Assembly: GCA_026419785.1 (NCBI GenBank)
Contig: JAODTK010003555.1
Location: 1,240,001-1,304,000, forward strand
From: Sclerodactyla briareus
Taxonomy: Eukaryota; Echinodermata; Holothuroidea; Dendrochirotida; Sclerodactylidae
DNA: 64,000 bases
Direction: 5' to 3'
The translations under genes were made by a program, and so were the position numbers. This document shows, piece by piece, positions 50,801-59,480 of the stretch. The notes under the pieces are model-generated. The model did no database searches, was not told the DNA's origin, and saw nothing but the letters and a program-made list of their open reading frames with translations. Within the stretch, counting starts at the first letter, position 1, and each line of letters opens with the position of its first letter.

Positions 50801-53800
50801 TTTACGCAAGACGGGTGAGAGCGTGGGAATGGGGATACTTTGTGTCGTTAACTTGGCTTGGACTGTTCTAAGTTACCTCGTCTTTTTTTTTCTACGCAAG
50901 TTCGTTACCCCGGCTGATATTTTGGTATTTTGTATAATCCTTCTACTGCAATACAACACTTGTACTATGACATATCGCATAGCATGTAGAAAGTGATTCC
51001 TATTGTGATATTGTTATTGTATATCATTCGGGAGGCGGTATACTCCTGATGGATTTTTTCCGTAGCGGGAGTTCCTTCAATACGTGTGAAAGTGTTGTGT
51101 CGGCTACCGCCTTCCTGCCATTCGCTACCTGGACCGAGGAACGCTGGGAGGCGCCGCCATGTCTACGAAGACTACCTACCGACAGCAGGAAAGGCCCAGT
51201 GATAGGGTGGCGGCGCTCGAAGAATAGGGACGTCCCAGGGGGGACTATACCCCTGGACTTCGAGCTTGGCCCTTCGGGGGCCCGTGGGCAGATGCTCGTT
51301 AGCTCTGTGAGTCCCACAGGCTCTGGGTCAGCCTGAACCCTAAAGCCGCTGGACACACACAGCCCCTGGTTGTCCTCGCACGTCGAGAGGCCGGCTCTGC
51401 CGGCCATCTCCTCGGCGCCGGGCCCGAAACGGGGTGTCGTTACCCCTCGGACGCCGCGGAGGTCTTGGTCGCCAGCCGACTTTGAAGTCGGGGCCGGTCC
51501 GAACGGGGTGTCGTTACACCTCGGGACGGTCCAGAGGGTCCCGACAAGCAAGGTCGGGGCCGGCCCATCCGGGTCCTAATGGGGGGTTGTTCAACTCGGG
51601 ACGGCCGAGGTCCCGACAATCCAAGCAAGGTCGGGGCCGGCCCTAGCCCAGGTCCGTTGGGGTGTGGTTCCACCTCGGGACGGCCCAGAGGTCCGCCAAG
51701 TAGGGTCGTGACCGGTCGCCGCGGCCGCGATCTGGCTGCACCGGTACGGCTCAGGCATCAGGCCAGCGCCAGGGATTCGATCCAGCCCACAGGCACAGCA
51801 TATATCGGTGCGAGGCAGTCCGTCCGAACAGGCGTAGCGCCGGGAGTCTCCTTCGTCAGGCATTGCGACTCCCAAGTGGAGCAGGCGAAGCTATTACCCT
51901 GCCGTAGAGTCCTCCGGGGTCGGATGGACAGCATCCTTGTTAGCGTGCCGTTGATCCCCGATCAAACTAGAAGCGAGACTTAACGCTGGCGGTGTTGTTT
52001 CGGCGAGGGGACTTCGTTTACCAGGTCCATGCATCGCCAGAGACTGTTCTCGGTCCTCTGGGCTCCGACATAGTTTACGACTTTCGGGACAGACTTGGCT
52101 ACGCCGTCGCTATATGAGTAACTCTATCGCGTTCGTGGGTCCTGGTGGCCCTCCTCATTCTTGGCCAGCCTGTCAGACTTCCAGCACGGGTGACTTAAGG
52201 CTGCACGGACATCGCACGGGGCCTAGTGGCCAGCCCCGTTTCGGTAGATTCCAGCCATCCTCGCGGGCCGGGGCCCTCCTCGCGGGATATTCCGAAAAAA
52301 CATGGGCTAGCGGGACTGTACAAAATTAAGTCCCCCGGGAGGAGCCCGACTTGAAAGGAGTCTTCCACCGCAGGTCTACGTCAGGACCGTCTATATCCTC
52401 CTCACCTAGACTAGGGAGCCGCTCTGGTCAGCGGCGGCGGGGTTTGCTGCGGCCGCCCATGAGCGCCGTCCCTGCCAGATTCAGATATCTTCAAAGAAAA
52501 ATCAGCGGGCCTCACGGAGGCCACTGTTGCTGGAGGACTACTCGTGTTCGCAGGCTAATGGACTCCTATCAGCCTGCCCCCCCCACCCTGGCGGAGGGCC
52601 ATCGGGGTGGAGTGCGGCTCTAACTACCCTACTACAGTACACAGCCGTTGCCAGTCGGGGACCGGGCCGTATTTCCGGTAGGGTCGGGCTTCCCCGCGTA
52701 CTGCTACCGGGGGAGAGACTAGCAGTTGGGGCTACCTGCCCCCTCGGATTCTTACCAGGCGTCCCCTTCCCTCTCGCTCACCTCCGTAGCCGAGACACTA
52801 CGGGCTCAGCCTACATAGTCAGCTTCCTGAGAGGCGGGGGGACTCACAACAGGACGGCCGAAATAGGGCTGCTGGAATTTCTCTGGCGGACTACGGCCTA
52901 GCCTTGTTGGCCTTCTAGGACCTAGTAGAGCCAGCCCTGGCCGACGTCCCCGTCTTCTGCCGAGTCAGGTCTCACCCGCTCCTCTGCCGTCTACTATGTG
53001 GACCCCCCATCCTTACTTGGCACAGTCCATCCCTTCATTTGACCGCTTTTCCCCCGCAAGCCAGTAACGTCGCTCGATCGACCCAGCCCTTTTCACTGAG
53101 AGACAGAACCGTACGGCCCATTTACGGAGCCGGCTCACTCCCGAGATAAACCGTTCTCTCTGCAGGCGTCGACTCGTGGACCCCATGGCTTACTTGACGC
53201 AGTCATCACCCTTCACGTCGGACGTGCTTTCCCCGAAGCCACAGGTTCGCTCGAGTCGCGCCCTCCGTTCGCTGAGCGACAGAACCAATCGCCGGGCCCA
53301 ATTACGGAGCACCCGGCTCGCCCGAGGTAGCCGTGCTCTCTCAGCCGGCCCTATTACAGGACCGGGCAATGCCGGCCTCCACTGACAGCGGGTGCCCGGT
53401 GGGTGGGGTGTTCCTTTTCCCCCCAGCCTGGACTTGTCTCCCCCCTAGAGCCTTCACCAGAGACTCCAGAGCCGTGAACCCGTCTCCTCCGTCCTTCCCC
53501 ACCGGGTCTCTGGCCCTCCAGAGCCGTGAATCGTCTCTTCCGGCCATCCCTATCCCAGCCTTGGTCGACCTCTCCCGATTCTCCGGAGCTGTTGGTTGAC
53601 TTCTTCGCCCCTCCTGATTTAGATGGCTCTCCGAGCCAAGGGTCTGTCCTCCCGGTTCTCCAGATCTGGTCTGACTCTATCCGCCACCTGGCTAGACGTG
53701 GCTTTTCCCGGGCCGATGGTTGAGCTCTCCCGGAACTCCTTCCCCTCCGGAGCCTTATCCGACTTCTCTGAACTCTCCTGAGCTGATTGACCCCCTGAGC

Positions 53801-56800
53801 CTCGGTTCGACCTTCCGTCTCTCTGGAGCCGCGACCGACTCTCACGCCAATCCGAAGCCAGCTCGTGCTTGCAATACCCGGATCCCGACTCTTCCTGCCC
53901 TCCTGTGTGAGGCTCGGACCTGCCGACTCACAAGAGCAGGTGGTCAGACTCTTCCTGCGGCTCCATGTTAATCGGCTCTACCAAGCCGAGGATCGAGCCT
54001 GCCGACTCCCTAGAGCATTGTCCGACTCGTCCTGTGCCGTCTCCCCTGACATCGATCCCCTGGGATCGGTGTTTCATCCCGAGCTTCTTAGCCGTAGTCA
54101 ACTCTTCCCTGGCCCTCCAGTGGTGCGGGTCGGCCCTATCGAGCCTAGGATCGGGCCTGCCGCTCTCCAGAGCGTGGTCCGACTCTTTTCTCTTCGCCCT
54201 CCTAGCCAGTTCGACTCCCCGAGCCGGGGGTGGGCTCACCCGTGTTCCGACTCTATATGCCGTCCTGGGCAGATCGGTACTCCCAACCTACCTAGCTCTT
54301 TTCGACATCCAAGCCACAGGTCACCTTTTTTTCGAAACGGTGGGTCTACCCCACTGCGGCCAGCATCCGTGTGTCCGACACTCCAGGCCAGCTCGGCTCT
54401 CTCGAGCCAGCGGCCGACTCCCGGTCAGCTCTTTGAAGCGTGGGTCGAACCGAACCAGGACCGCCTATGTCAGTCCACAAGCCGGATCGGCTCTCCGGGT
54501 CCGTGGGTCAGGTCCCACACGTTGAAGACTTACCTCTTCACCCGTCGGAATTCTATCCGCGGTTGGAGGGGCCTAACGCGGTGTCCGGTGGGCGGGCACG
54601 GCGCTGGTACTGGGGGCACGAAGTTCTTTCGTCAACGCATTCAACTGTTGCTTCCTGTGTATTCAGCTTTTCTCTCCGGGATCGAAGGCTTTCTCATTCC
54701 GTGAGATAGAGAGCCTCGCAAGTCGCATATCTCTGAGTCAGGGTTCCGCTCGGGTTCCTATGGGCTCTACTTCCGTTGCACACGAGCCTGGAGAGTCGCC
54801 CTCCTCGTTCCCCCCTCCCCCCCCGCCAACCTTTCTTCGCGAGACGTATACGAGCTCTATAGAGTTGACCCACACGAATGTCGTTTTCATGCTGCGTCTC
54901 CAACATTCTCGGGCCTAGCCGGCCACGAACACGCTTCTTTCGCGCGATGGTATGCGTGCGTCTGTAGGGTTGACCACACGACGTTCATTTCATGCTGTTT
55001 CTCCAGCACAGTCTCTCGGCCTAGCTGTTCGAGCTACGCTTCTCCCCACGAGATGGTTGCCGAGCGTCGGTAGGTTGGCCACACGGCGTTCGTTTCATGC
55101 TGCTTCTCCAACTGAGTCTCGGCCTAGCCAGCTCGAGGTACGCTTCTCCGCGAGACAATTTATGCGAGTGTCTGTAGGTTTGACCACACAACGTTCGTTT
55201 CATGCTGCTTCTCCAACTCAGTCTCGGCCTAGCCAACACGAGGGCTGCTCTACATCTACTAGCAACCAACAACCAACCCCTGATCGTGACTGCACGGACC
55301 CGCCTCCGGTGGCCCTGTGCTAGTCTGGTGCAAAGTGCAATATGGGGTAAGTTAAGTTAGTGAAATATATTTCACAAAACTTACTGGTTTGTGATCTGTG
55401 AACTACGAATACTTACCCCATATTGGATGTACCCACCCTACCCTCCCCACTTCCGGGCCATCACGGGGCGTCCTCCTTCGTCGGATCGTGGGCCTTCGCC
55501 CCTCATCCCTTGGACGCCTCTTCCTATCACAATAGAAAGGACGCTAGGGTTGCCAGCCCGGTCTACTGTAAAAGATTGCCAGATGTTCAATGGCACGGGG
55601 TGGGGTGCAAAGTGCAATATGGGTTTAGTATTCGTAGTTCCAGATTCACAAACCCTTAAGTTTTGTGTTCTATTCCAAGTCGCAAGTCAATTTGAGGAGT
55701 GCAAGTCCATGTCACAGGTCAGGCATTCTTGGTACAAGTCCAAGTCAAGTCTCAAGCCCCCTTAAGAAAGTCACAGGTCAGTAGGACCCTGAGGAGCACA
55801 GTATGGCATTACACCGTACTACTATGACATTGTGTGCCGGGAGGAAACAGTTTGGACTAGGCACAACTGTGTTACATCTGTAATCTGTGGAGCAGTGATG
55901 ATGGTATTCACGGGCCTCAATAGAAGATTGTAAGTAGACTGATATGGAAAGATGGGGTTCCAGAGCAAATTGGGGGGTTCTAAAGTTCCATTCAGCCTTT
56001 GGAATATTCAAGAAAATAAGCATCAATGATATTGAAAATGAATGCCATCATTCGATACCTCAGCTACAGGAAGAACTTCAGTCAAAATTATAGCTGGAAC
56101 ATATTCTACGAAATTACAAATTTTCACCTGATACTATCGTTCCAACAGATTTTGTAGTTTTTATATCAGTCAATACAATAGATAACTACAGTATGGGTAG
56201 CCGCATGGCTGGAATGGAGGATGTGAAATAAAGGCTGAATGAAATTTTAATATATAATTAAGCCCGCCCTTCAGCACGCTGTCAAAACACTCATGGTGAA
56301 AATATGTATGGAGGCCCACATTAAAGTTGGGGGTCATGTCACCCCTACCCCCCCCCCCCAGTGGCTGCACTCTCGCTGTGTTAGCCCTAGCCAACCCCCA
56401 GTGCATAGTACATCTTACTGTAGTTGTCCAACTGACCATGGGTCTAGGTTGATAATAATTTCTGTTGTTACTGCTCTTTCAGATCATACCGATGCTAACT
56501 GACCCAGCCAGTCATGGTGGTACTGAAACGATGTGTTTGAAGTTATCTGTCCATCACTTCCTGGGTATGGTTTCTCTGAAGCATCACATAGACCAGGTAT
56601 TTTATGTGTCTCTGTCTGTCCGTCTACCCATCAGTTTATATGTCTGTTAACTGACCCAACCAATTGTCTGGTTCTGAAGGCAATTTATTTGAATTTTGAA
56701 GTCATCTGTCTGTCTTTTCTTTGATGCCCTTTTTTAGAAGCAGTACACAGACCAGTTAGGTTATGTGTCACTGTCTGTCTGTCCATATACCGGTCTGTCT

Positions 56801-59480
56801 ATTTGTCTGTTAACTGACCCAGCCAGTCATGGTGGTACTGTGGGCAATTTATTGTCCATCTCTTACTGGACATGTTTCTCTGAGCAGAATATGCTGCTAC
56901 ATACATTGCTTTTTTTTCTCTTTGAAGCACCAATCATGTCACACTGAGACTGCTAGTGCACACAGTTGGTGTTCAATAAATTAAATCTCTCATTGCCTTT
57001 ATTTTTGTGTTGTAATACTGCTTTGATTGGTGCTTGTACTCATACACTAAATGATGATGCTTATGCTCTTTAAAAAACCTGCTCACAGGACTAACTACAC
57101 AAGACGCTTTGTTGGAAACAGATCATGGATTAGCTATTAAAAATGTCCTATGGTGTACTTGCCGAGCAGAGGATCGATCCTATTCAAGGCCCAGCAAGGG
57201 TGCAGACCTGGAAACTGCACCTTATTGTCAGCTGCGAATCCTTCACCAGGATCACGGAATAAGGCAATGCCTCTTTGGCAATACCTTAACTGTGGGCTGG
57301 GGTAATCAAACCAGACGTCAAATTGGCCTACCCTCGTTTGTCCCTGCTCCAATCCCTTGAGCTGAGGGTCCAGCGAGAAGGCAACTGGTTCCATTTTTAA
57401 GGTCTTTGGTATGACCCACCGGGAATCGAACGCTGGTCTCCCAGGTAGAAGGCCGACGCTCTACCAATTGTGCCAACCACTCGGTTACAAAAATAATGGT
57501 AGTGCAGTGAGAAAGCATGAGCTGAATGGATAGCCGTTTATGAACAACCAAAGCTTCCGGAACAGGACTAGTTTGTTTATTCCTGACCTCAGCAAGCTGT
57601 AACATTACCAAATGAAGGTCACCAAAACCTTTAAAAATGCAGCAAGCCCACACACTTTCAAAACACAAGTACAACTCTTCAACCATTCAAATCAAAGATT
57701 TGATAGATATATATCCTAAAAAAATGAATAATTAGCCTTCAATCTATCTGGTAGATTCTAGGACTAAGTGATTGGTGACTGAGTGATTAGTAGAGCATCG
57801 GCCTCCTACCCGGGAGACGGAGGTTTGATTCCCAGTCGGGTCATACCAAAGACCTTCAAAATGGAACCTGCTGCCTTCTCACTGGGATCTCAGCCCAGTG
57901 ATTGGAGCATGTCCAACGAGGGGTTGGCAATTTGCAAGTTGCCATCTGTGTGTGATTACCCCCCCCCCACATTGAGGGACTGGCAAAGGCATTACCTTAT
58001 TCTGTGTACTTGGTGAAGAAATCGCAGCTGGTTTAATCCACTGCTCGGCGAGTATGCCCTAAAAAAAAAAAAAAAGGCCAACTAGTTGGTACATTATGCA
58101 ATACACTCAGATCATTCCGTATGTATCACAGGGCTATCACCGCACTGCATAACAAATTTTCCTCACTTTTCACTAGGACTCAATGTAATGCAAATGGCCA
58201 GAATGTTCAACACTCTGATGAACAAACGCCTCGGATTTGAGACCTACTACGTACAAGGTGGCGATTTTGGAGCTACAGTGGTAGAAGCAATGGCTCTTTT
58301 CTTCCCAGAGTGAGTTTAAATATATCCCTTGGTAGAGCTTCAGCCGAACCCCGTAGATCGGGGTTCAAATCCCCATCGGGTCATACCAAAGACACTACAA
58401 AATGGTACCTTCTCGCTGGGTGCTTAACACAAGAGATTGGGGCAGGGAAGGAAAATGATGATCAAGCAGCACTGGCCCCGACTTCAGCAGGTGGGCTCGA
58501 GCCAAGGTGTCCTTCCTATCTGCAACACAAGTGGTGTCTGGAAATATTATGATTTCAGGTGTGTAGCCCCTGCCCTTGTCTCTGCTGCCATCAGAAACTT
58601 AATGCGCTTGCAAGATCTCTTCAATACTTCATCCTATTGACCCAAAACACGGTACATATGTTTGCCCATACAGAAATCTTGGAAAGGTTCAAAGGTGGAT
58701 GTTCCCACTTGACTGGGGCCCTCTAATTTGCATAATTTGTTTCAAGTTTGTCTGATTTATACGGAAGTTAATGGATGTAGACTCCATTTGGTCTTGACAG
58801 TAGTGGAGGTCATGCTAAGGGCATCAGAGGTCAAATTTGCATACTTTATGCGATAAAGTAAGTTAGATGTCACCAGGGGTCCTTTGATTGCAGAGATATA
58901 GTGTTTGCGCTGCAATCCCTAGTTATCTCATCGGTCCCGAAGGGCCGGATGAGATTTTGCTTTGTAAAGTGTCACTGATACTGGTGTAGAAAGACCAAGT
59001 AGCTCATGGTTGGCGCAGCTTGGTTGGCACAGCTCGTGATTTTACTCAGGGAGTTGGGGGATGGGTTTCTCCCAGACCCGGCCACTTATCTGAAGAAGGC
59101 TACGTGCAGAGCAGCGATAGGGGGGTTCCAGGAGGGGAACATGTGCCACTATTAAGCCTTCCCCCCCCCCCCTGTTGGGGACCGATTTGAGGAACTGAAT
59201 CGAATGGTACAAACGTGAAACAGAAATGGTGCATAATCTGTCCTACTTGTTTGCTTCTGTCTGTCCTCATGCAGATTCGTCCGAGGTCACCACACTAACT
59301 TCCTGGCGGTCACCCCCCCTCTGTTACCCCTACGGCTGCTCATCGGACATCTTTTCCCCGAGTGGTCCTACCCCAGGATCGAGGACCGGAGGCTGTTTTC
59401 CCCCGTCACTGAGATGCTGAGTTCATTGATGAAGGAGACCGGATATACTCACATACAAGCAACAAAACCAGACACAATCG
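47533..59480 (+). CDS. Microsomal / juvenile-hormone epoxide hydrolase, EPHX1-like, 3'-incomplete
   Basis: Five exons (A 47,533-47,813; B ~49,385-49,546; C 56,483-56,596; D 58,177-58,309; E 59,275-59,480) encode an alpha/beta-hydrolase-fold epoxide hydrolase. Members of this family sit on the endoplasmic reticulum membrane and open epoxides to trans-diols through an ester intermediate on Asp. In order the sequence shows the EGWW and TSIRPF N-terminal motifs, the YFESLEGTNW cap region, YNHFKTNIEG, the oxyanion-hole HGWPG, the nucleophile loop GGDFG, and the conserved TGYTHIQATKPDTI. The membrane-anchor exon is not recognised upstream. The exons with the catalytic acid and histidine are missing downstream. 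Exons A, B and C need 1-2-nt frame corrections; D and E are clean. It may be a real gene in error-prone sequence or a young pseudogene. Repeats fill its introns. Confidence 0.88.
47814..49384. other. Intron A-B
   Basis: About 1.57 kb containing a decayed SINE (48,165-48,400). Otherwise AT-rich sequence without coding signal. Confidence 0.6.
48165..48400 (-). mobile_element. tRNA-derived SINE (second family) in intron A-B
   Basis: On the minus strand a tRNA-like head carries a B-box-like gagtttgaatcc near 48,344-48,355. It is preceded by 'ggttggtaaagctttggactgg'-like sequence. The body contains 'cttgcccaaggg', 'ctgggtgggtgtgaggca' and 'acaatcccggcgagtata'. Related to the relic at 8.54-8.76 kb and distinct from the 43.5-kb family. 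Confidence 0.65.
49385..49546 (+). CDS. Epoxide hydrolase exon B (oxyanion hole)
   Basis: Encodes KQEMVFN, then QYNHFKTNIEGIDVHFVHCQ, a Gly/Lys-rich linker, KTILMVHGWPG and IYDFYQ, ending at 'taccag|gtatat'. HGWPG (49,513-49,527) supplies the oxyanion-hole backbone in this family. Two frame breaks occur: one base short in the C run at about 49,404-49,407, and a two-base loss at about 49,527, directly after HGWPG. The acceptor is uncertain: the only nearby AG is in 'ttgggag', but conservation (a Trp-Glu before KQE) suggests the exon starts a few bases earlier. Confidence 0.85.
49547..50200. other. Intron B-C, 5' part
   Basis: AT-rich, with a G run at 50,076-50,091. No coding signal. The large TIR-bounded block follows. 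Confidence 0.5.
50227..50314 (+). repeat. Left terminal inverted repeat of the 5.4-kb element
   Basis: Aligns to the reverse complement of 55,535-55,623 with about ten differences, mostly single-base gaps. The upstream 'tattttccactactcaactta' (about 50,203-50,225) also resembles, inverted, the palindromic module at 55,347-55,384, so the terminal region may be longer than 88 bp. Confidence 0.8.
51380..51722 (+). repeat. ~66-77-bp GC-rich tandem array, four copies
   Basis: The anchor gtcggggccggcc recurs at about 51,487, 51,553, 51,630 and 51,705 (last copy degenerate). Each is linked to 'ggggtgtcgttacacctcggg' and 'acggcccagaggtcc'-type words. Both strands stay open over part of it, so the reading frames there are by-products of composition. 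Confidence 0.75.
52960..53355 (+). repeat. ~190-bp tandem duplication in the 5.4-kb element
   Basis: Two copies share 'gtggaccccccat..cttacttg', 'gcacagtccatc', 'gagcgacagaacc', 'ggcccaatttacggagc', 'ccggctc' and 'cgttctctc' in the same order. The second copy is slightly shorter. Confidence 0.65.
53400..54540 (+). repeat. Degenerate pyrimidine-rich short-period repeats
   Basis: Words such as 'gactcttcc', 'ctctccagagc', 'gatcgggcctgcc' and 'cgactccc.gagcc' recur every 60-100 bp. The 279-codon + frame (53,865-54,704) and its antisense frames run through this array. Their Ser/Pro/Arg-rich translations look compositional, not like a protein family. Confidence 0.5.
54858..55245 (+). repeat. 105-bp tandem array, four copies, in frame
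   Basis: 'catgctg' recurs at 54,888, 54,991, 55,096 and 55,201 (steps 103, 105, 105). Each unit contains 'gttgaccacacgacgttc', 'tttcatgctgcttctccaac', 'ctcggcctagcc', 'gctacgcttctcc' and 'gcgag'. The 105-nt period equals 35 codons, so a + strand frame (54,952-55,323) encodes three repeats with the core TTRRSFHAASPTQSRPSQ. Whether it is translated is unknown. Confidence 0.8.
55327..55425. repeat. Palindromic terminal module
   Basis: The perfect 16-bp palindrome gtgaaatatatttcac at 55,360-55,375 is flanked by gtaagtta... and ...aacttac, giving a potential hairpin of about 38 nt. 'ggtgcaaagtgcaatatggg' lies just upstream, and its relative 'tacttaccccatattg' lies inverted just downstream (to 55,424). 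Confidence 0.75.
55535..55623 (-). repeat. Right terminal inverted repeat of the 5.4-kb element
   Basis: The reverse complement matches 50,227-50,314. Just outside, 'tagtattcgtagttccag' and '..cacaaac' (to about 55,653) again mirror the inverted motif at 55,388-55,424. Confidence 0.8.
55654..56482. other. Intron B-C, 3' part
   Basis: Starts with caagtc-rich direct repeats (55,675-55,770). It then becomes AT-rich with a C run at 56,349-56,359, and ends in the pyrimidine-rich tract and cag acceptor of exon C. Confidence 0.55.
56483..56596 (+). CDS. Epoxide hydrolase exon C
   Basis: Acceptor 'tgctctttcag' and donor 'gaccag|gtattt'. Encodes IIPMLTDPASHGGT and then, after a one-base frame break at about 56,527-56,530 (probably a lost A in 'gaaac'), DVFEVICPSLPGYGFSEA followed by SHRPG across the splice. 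These are the two most conserved segments after the oxyanion hole in EPHX1-type enzymes. The donor phase fits exon D exactly. Confidence 0.88.
56640..56900 (+). pseudogene. Two decayed tandem copies of exon C
   Basis: Downstream of the real exon the same sequence recurs. 'ctgaccca' anchors lie at 56,499 (exon), 56,651 and 56,814. Copy 2 retains 'tttgaagtcatctgtctgtc', 'gatgccc', 'agaagca' and 'cacagaccag'. Copy 3 retains 'ctgacccagccagtcatggtggtact' (in two parts) and 'catgtttctctgagca'. The repeat unit (152 and 163 bp) includes the start of the intron ('ttatgtgtcactgtctgtctg'). Both copies have internal stops and lost splice signals, so they are dead exon duplications within the intron. Confidence 0.8.
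56901..57145. other. Intron C-D spacer
   Basis: AT-rich; no coding signal. Confidence 0.5.
57147..57486 (-). mobile_element. tRNA-derived SINE, inverted copy in intron C-D
   Basis: The reverse complement matches the 43.5-kb SINE from its tRNA-like head (B-box-like ggttcgattcccgg read from about 57,432 downward) to 'cggcaagtacaccatagg' at its 3' end. It contains the same 'accaaagacctt', 'aatggaaccagttgcc' and 'ttgctgggccttgaatagg' words. Confidence 0.88.
57770..58078 (+). mobile_element. tRNA-derived SINE, direct copy in intron C-D
   Basis: The tRNA-like head has B-box-like ggtttgattcc near 57,822. The body follows the family consensus (tcataccaaagaccttcaaa, gccatctgtgtgtgattacc, tctgtgtacttggtgaag) and ends in 'cggcgagtatgcccta' plus a 15-A tail. 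Confidence 0.88.
58177..58309 (+). CDS. Epoxide hydrolase exon D (catalytic nucleophile)
   Basis: Acceptor 'cttttcactag' and donor 'ccaga|gtgagt'. The uninterrupted translation is GLNVMQMARMFNTLMNKR, then LGFETYYVQGGDFGATVVEA, then MALFFP. The Asp codon at 58,263-58,265 corresponds to the nucleophile that forms the covalent ester intermediate. The usual family motif is GGDWG; here Phe replaces Trp. Phases match exons C and E without correction, which supports a functional origin. Confidence 0.92.
58325..58550 (+). mobile_element. SINE fragment adjacent to exon D donor
   Basis: 'ttggtagagcttcagccgaa' begins about 16 bp after the exon D splice donor and leads into the tRNA-like B-box ggttcaaatcccc and the family words 'gggtcataccaaagac' and 'aatggtaccttctcgctggg'. 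It then diverges, and the 3' part and A-tail of the family are missing. Confidence 0.75.
58551..59274. other. Intron D-E
   Basis: AT-rich, then a C run at 59,161-59,172. It ends in the 'tctgtctgtcctcatgcag' acceptor. No coding signal. Confidence 0.6.
59275..59480 (+). CDS. Epoxide hydrolase exon E
   Basis: Acceptor 'cctcatgcag' and donor 'acaatcg|gtcagt'. One clean frame reads FVRGHHTNFLAVTP, then a leucine-rich helix (LLPLRLLIGHLFPEW), then IEDRRLFSPVTEMLSSLMKE, then TGYTHIQATKPDTI. The last block is a strong family hallmark. The next exon would carry the SPVGLAAY-type segment, which I cannot find between 59,481 and 64,000. Confidence 0.9.

Larger units (their letters stand above)
50227..55623. 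mobile_element. 5.4-kb GC-rich TIR-bounded composite element (unclassified)
   Basis: An ~88-bp sequence at 50,227-50,314 (from 'ccccatattccactttgg' through 'gccattgaacatct' and 'gcaatcttttacagtag' to 'ctggcaaccctat') recurs inverted at 55,535-55,623 with roughly 85-90% identity by eye. The interior from about 50.6 to 55.3 kb is much richer in G+C than the AT-rich introns around it. It holds several unrelated tandem arrays (51.38-51.72, 52.97-53.35, 53.4-54.5 and 54.86-55.25 kb). Longest frames are 175 codons (51,024-51,551, minus) and 279 codons (53,865-54,704, plus), neither with a recognised domain. No transposase, integrase or reverse-transcriptase motif was found. It could be a foldback or Mutator-like carrier of captured GC-rich DNA. 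It lies wholly inside the intron between exons B and C. Confidence 0.6.

Noticed and set aside
51024-51551. 175-codon minus-strand frame in the GC-rich block
   Set aside because: It overlaps a GC-rich tandem array, has no recognised motif, and the opposite strand is also open. I could not support a gene.
53865-54704. 279-codon frame, the longest ATG frame in the window
   Set aside because: It runs through degenerate GC-rich repeats where all frames are long. The Ser/Pro/Arg-rich translation has no domain, and neighbouring frames are equally open.
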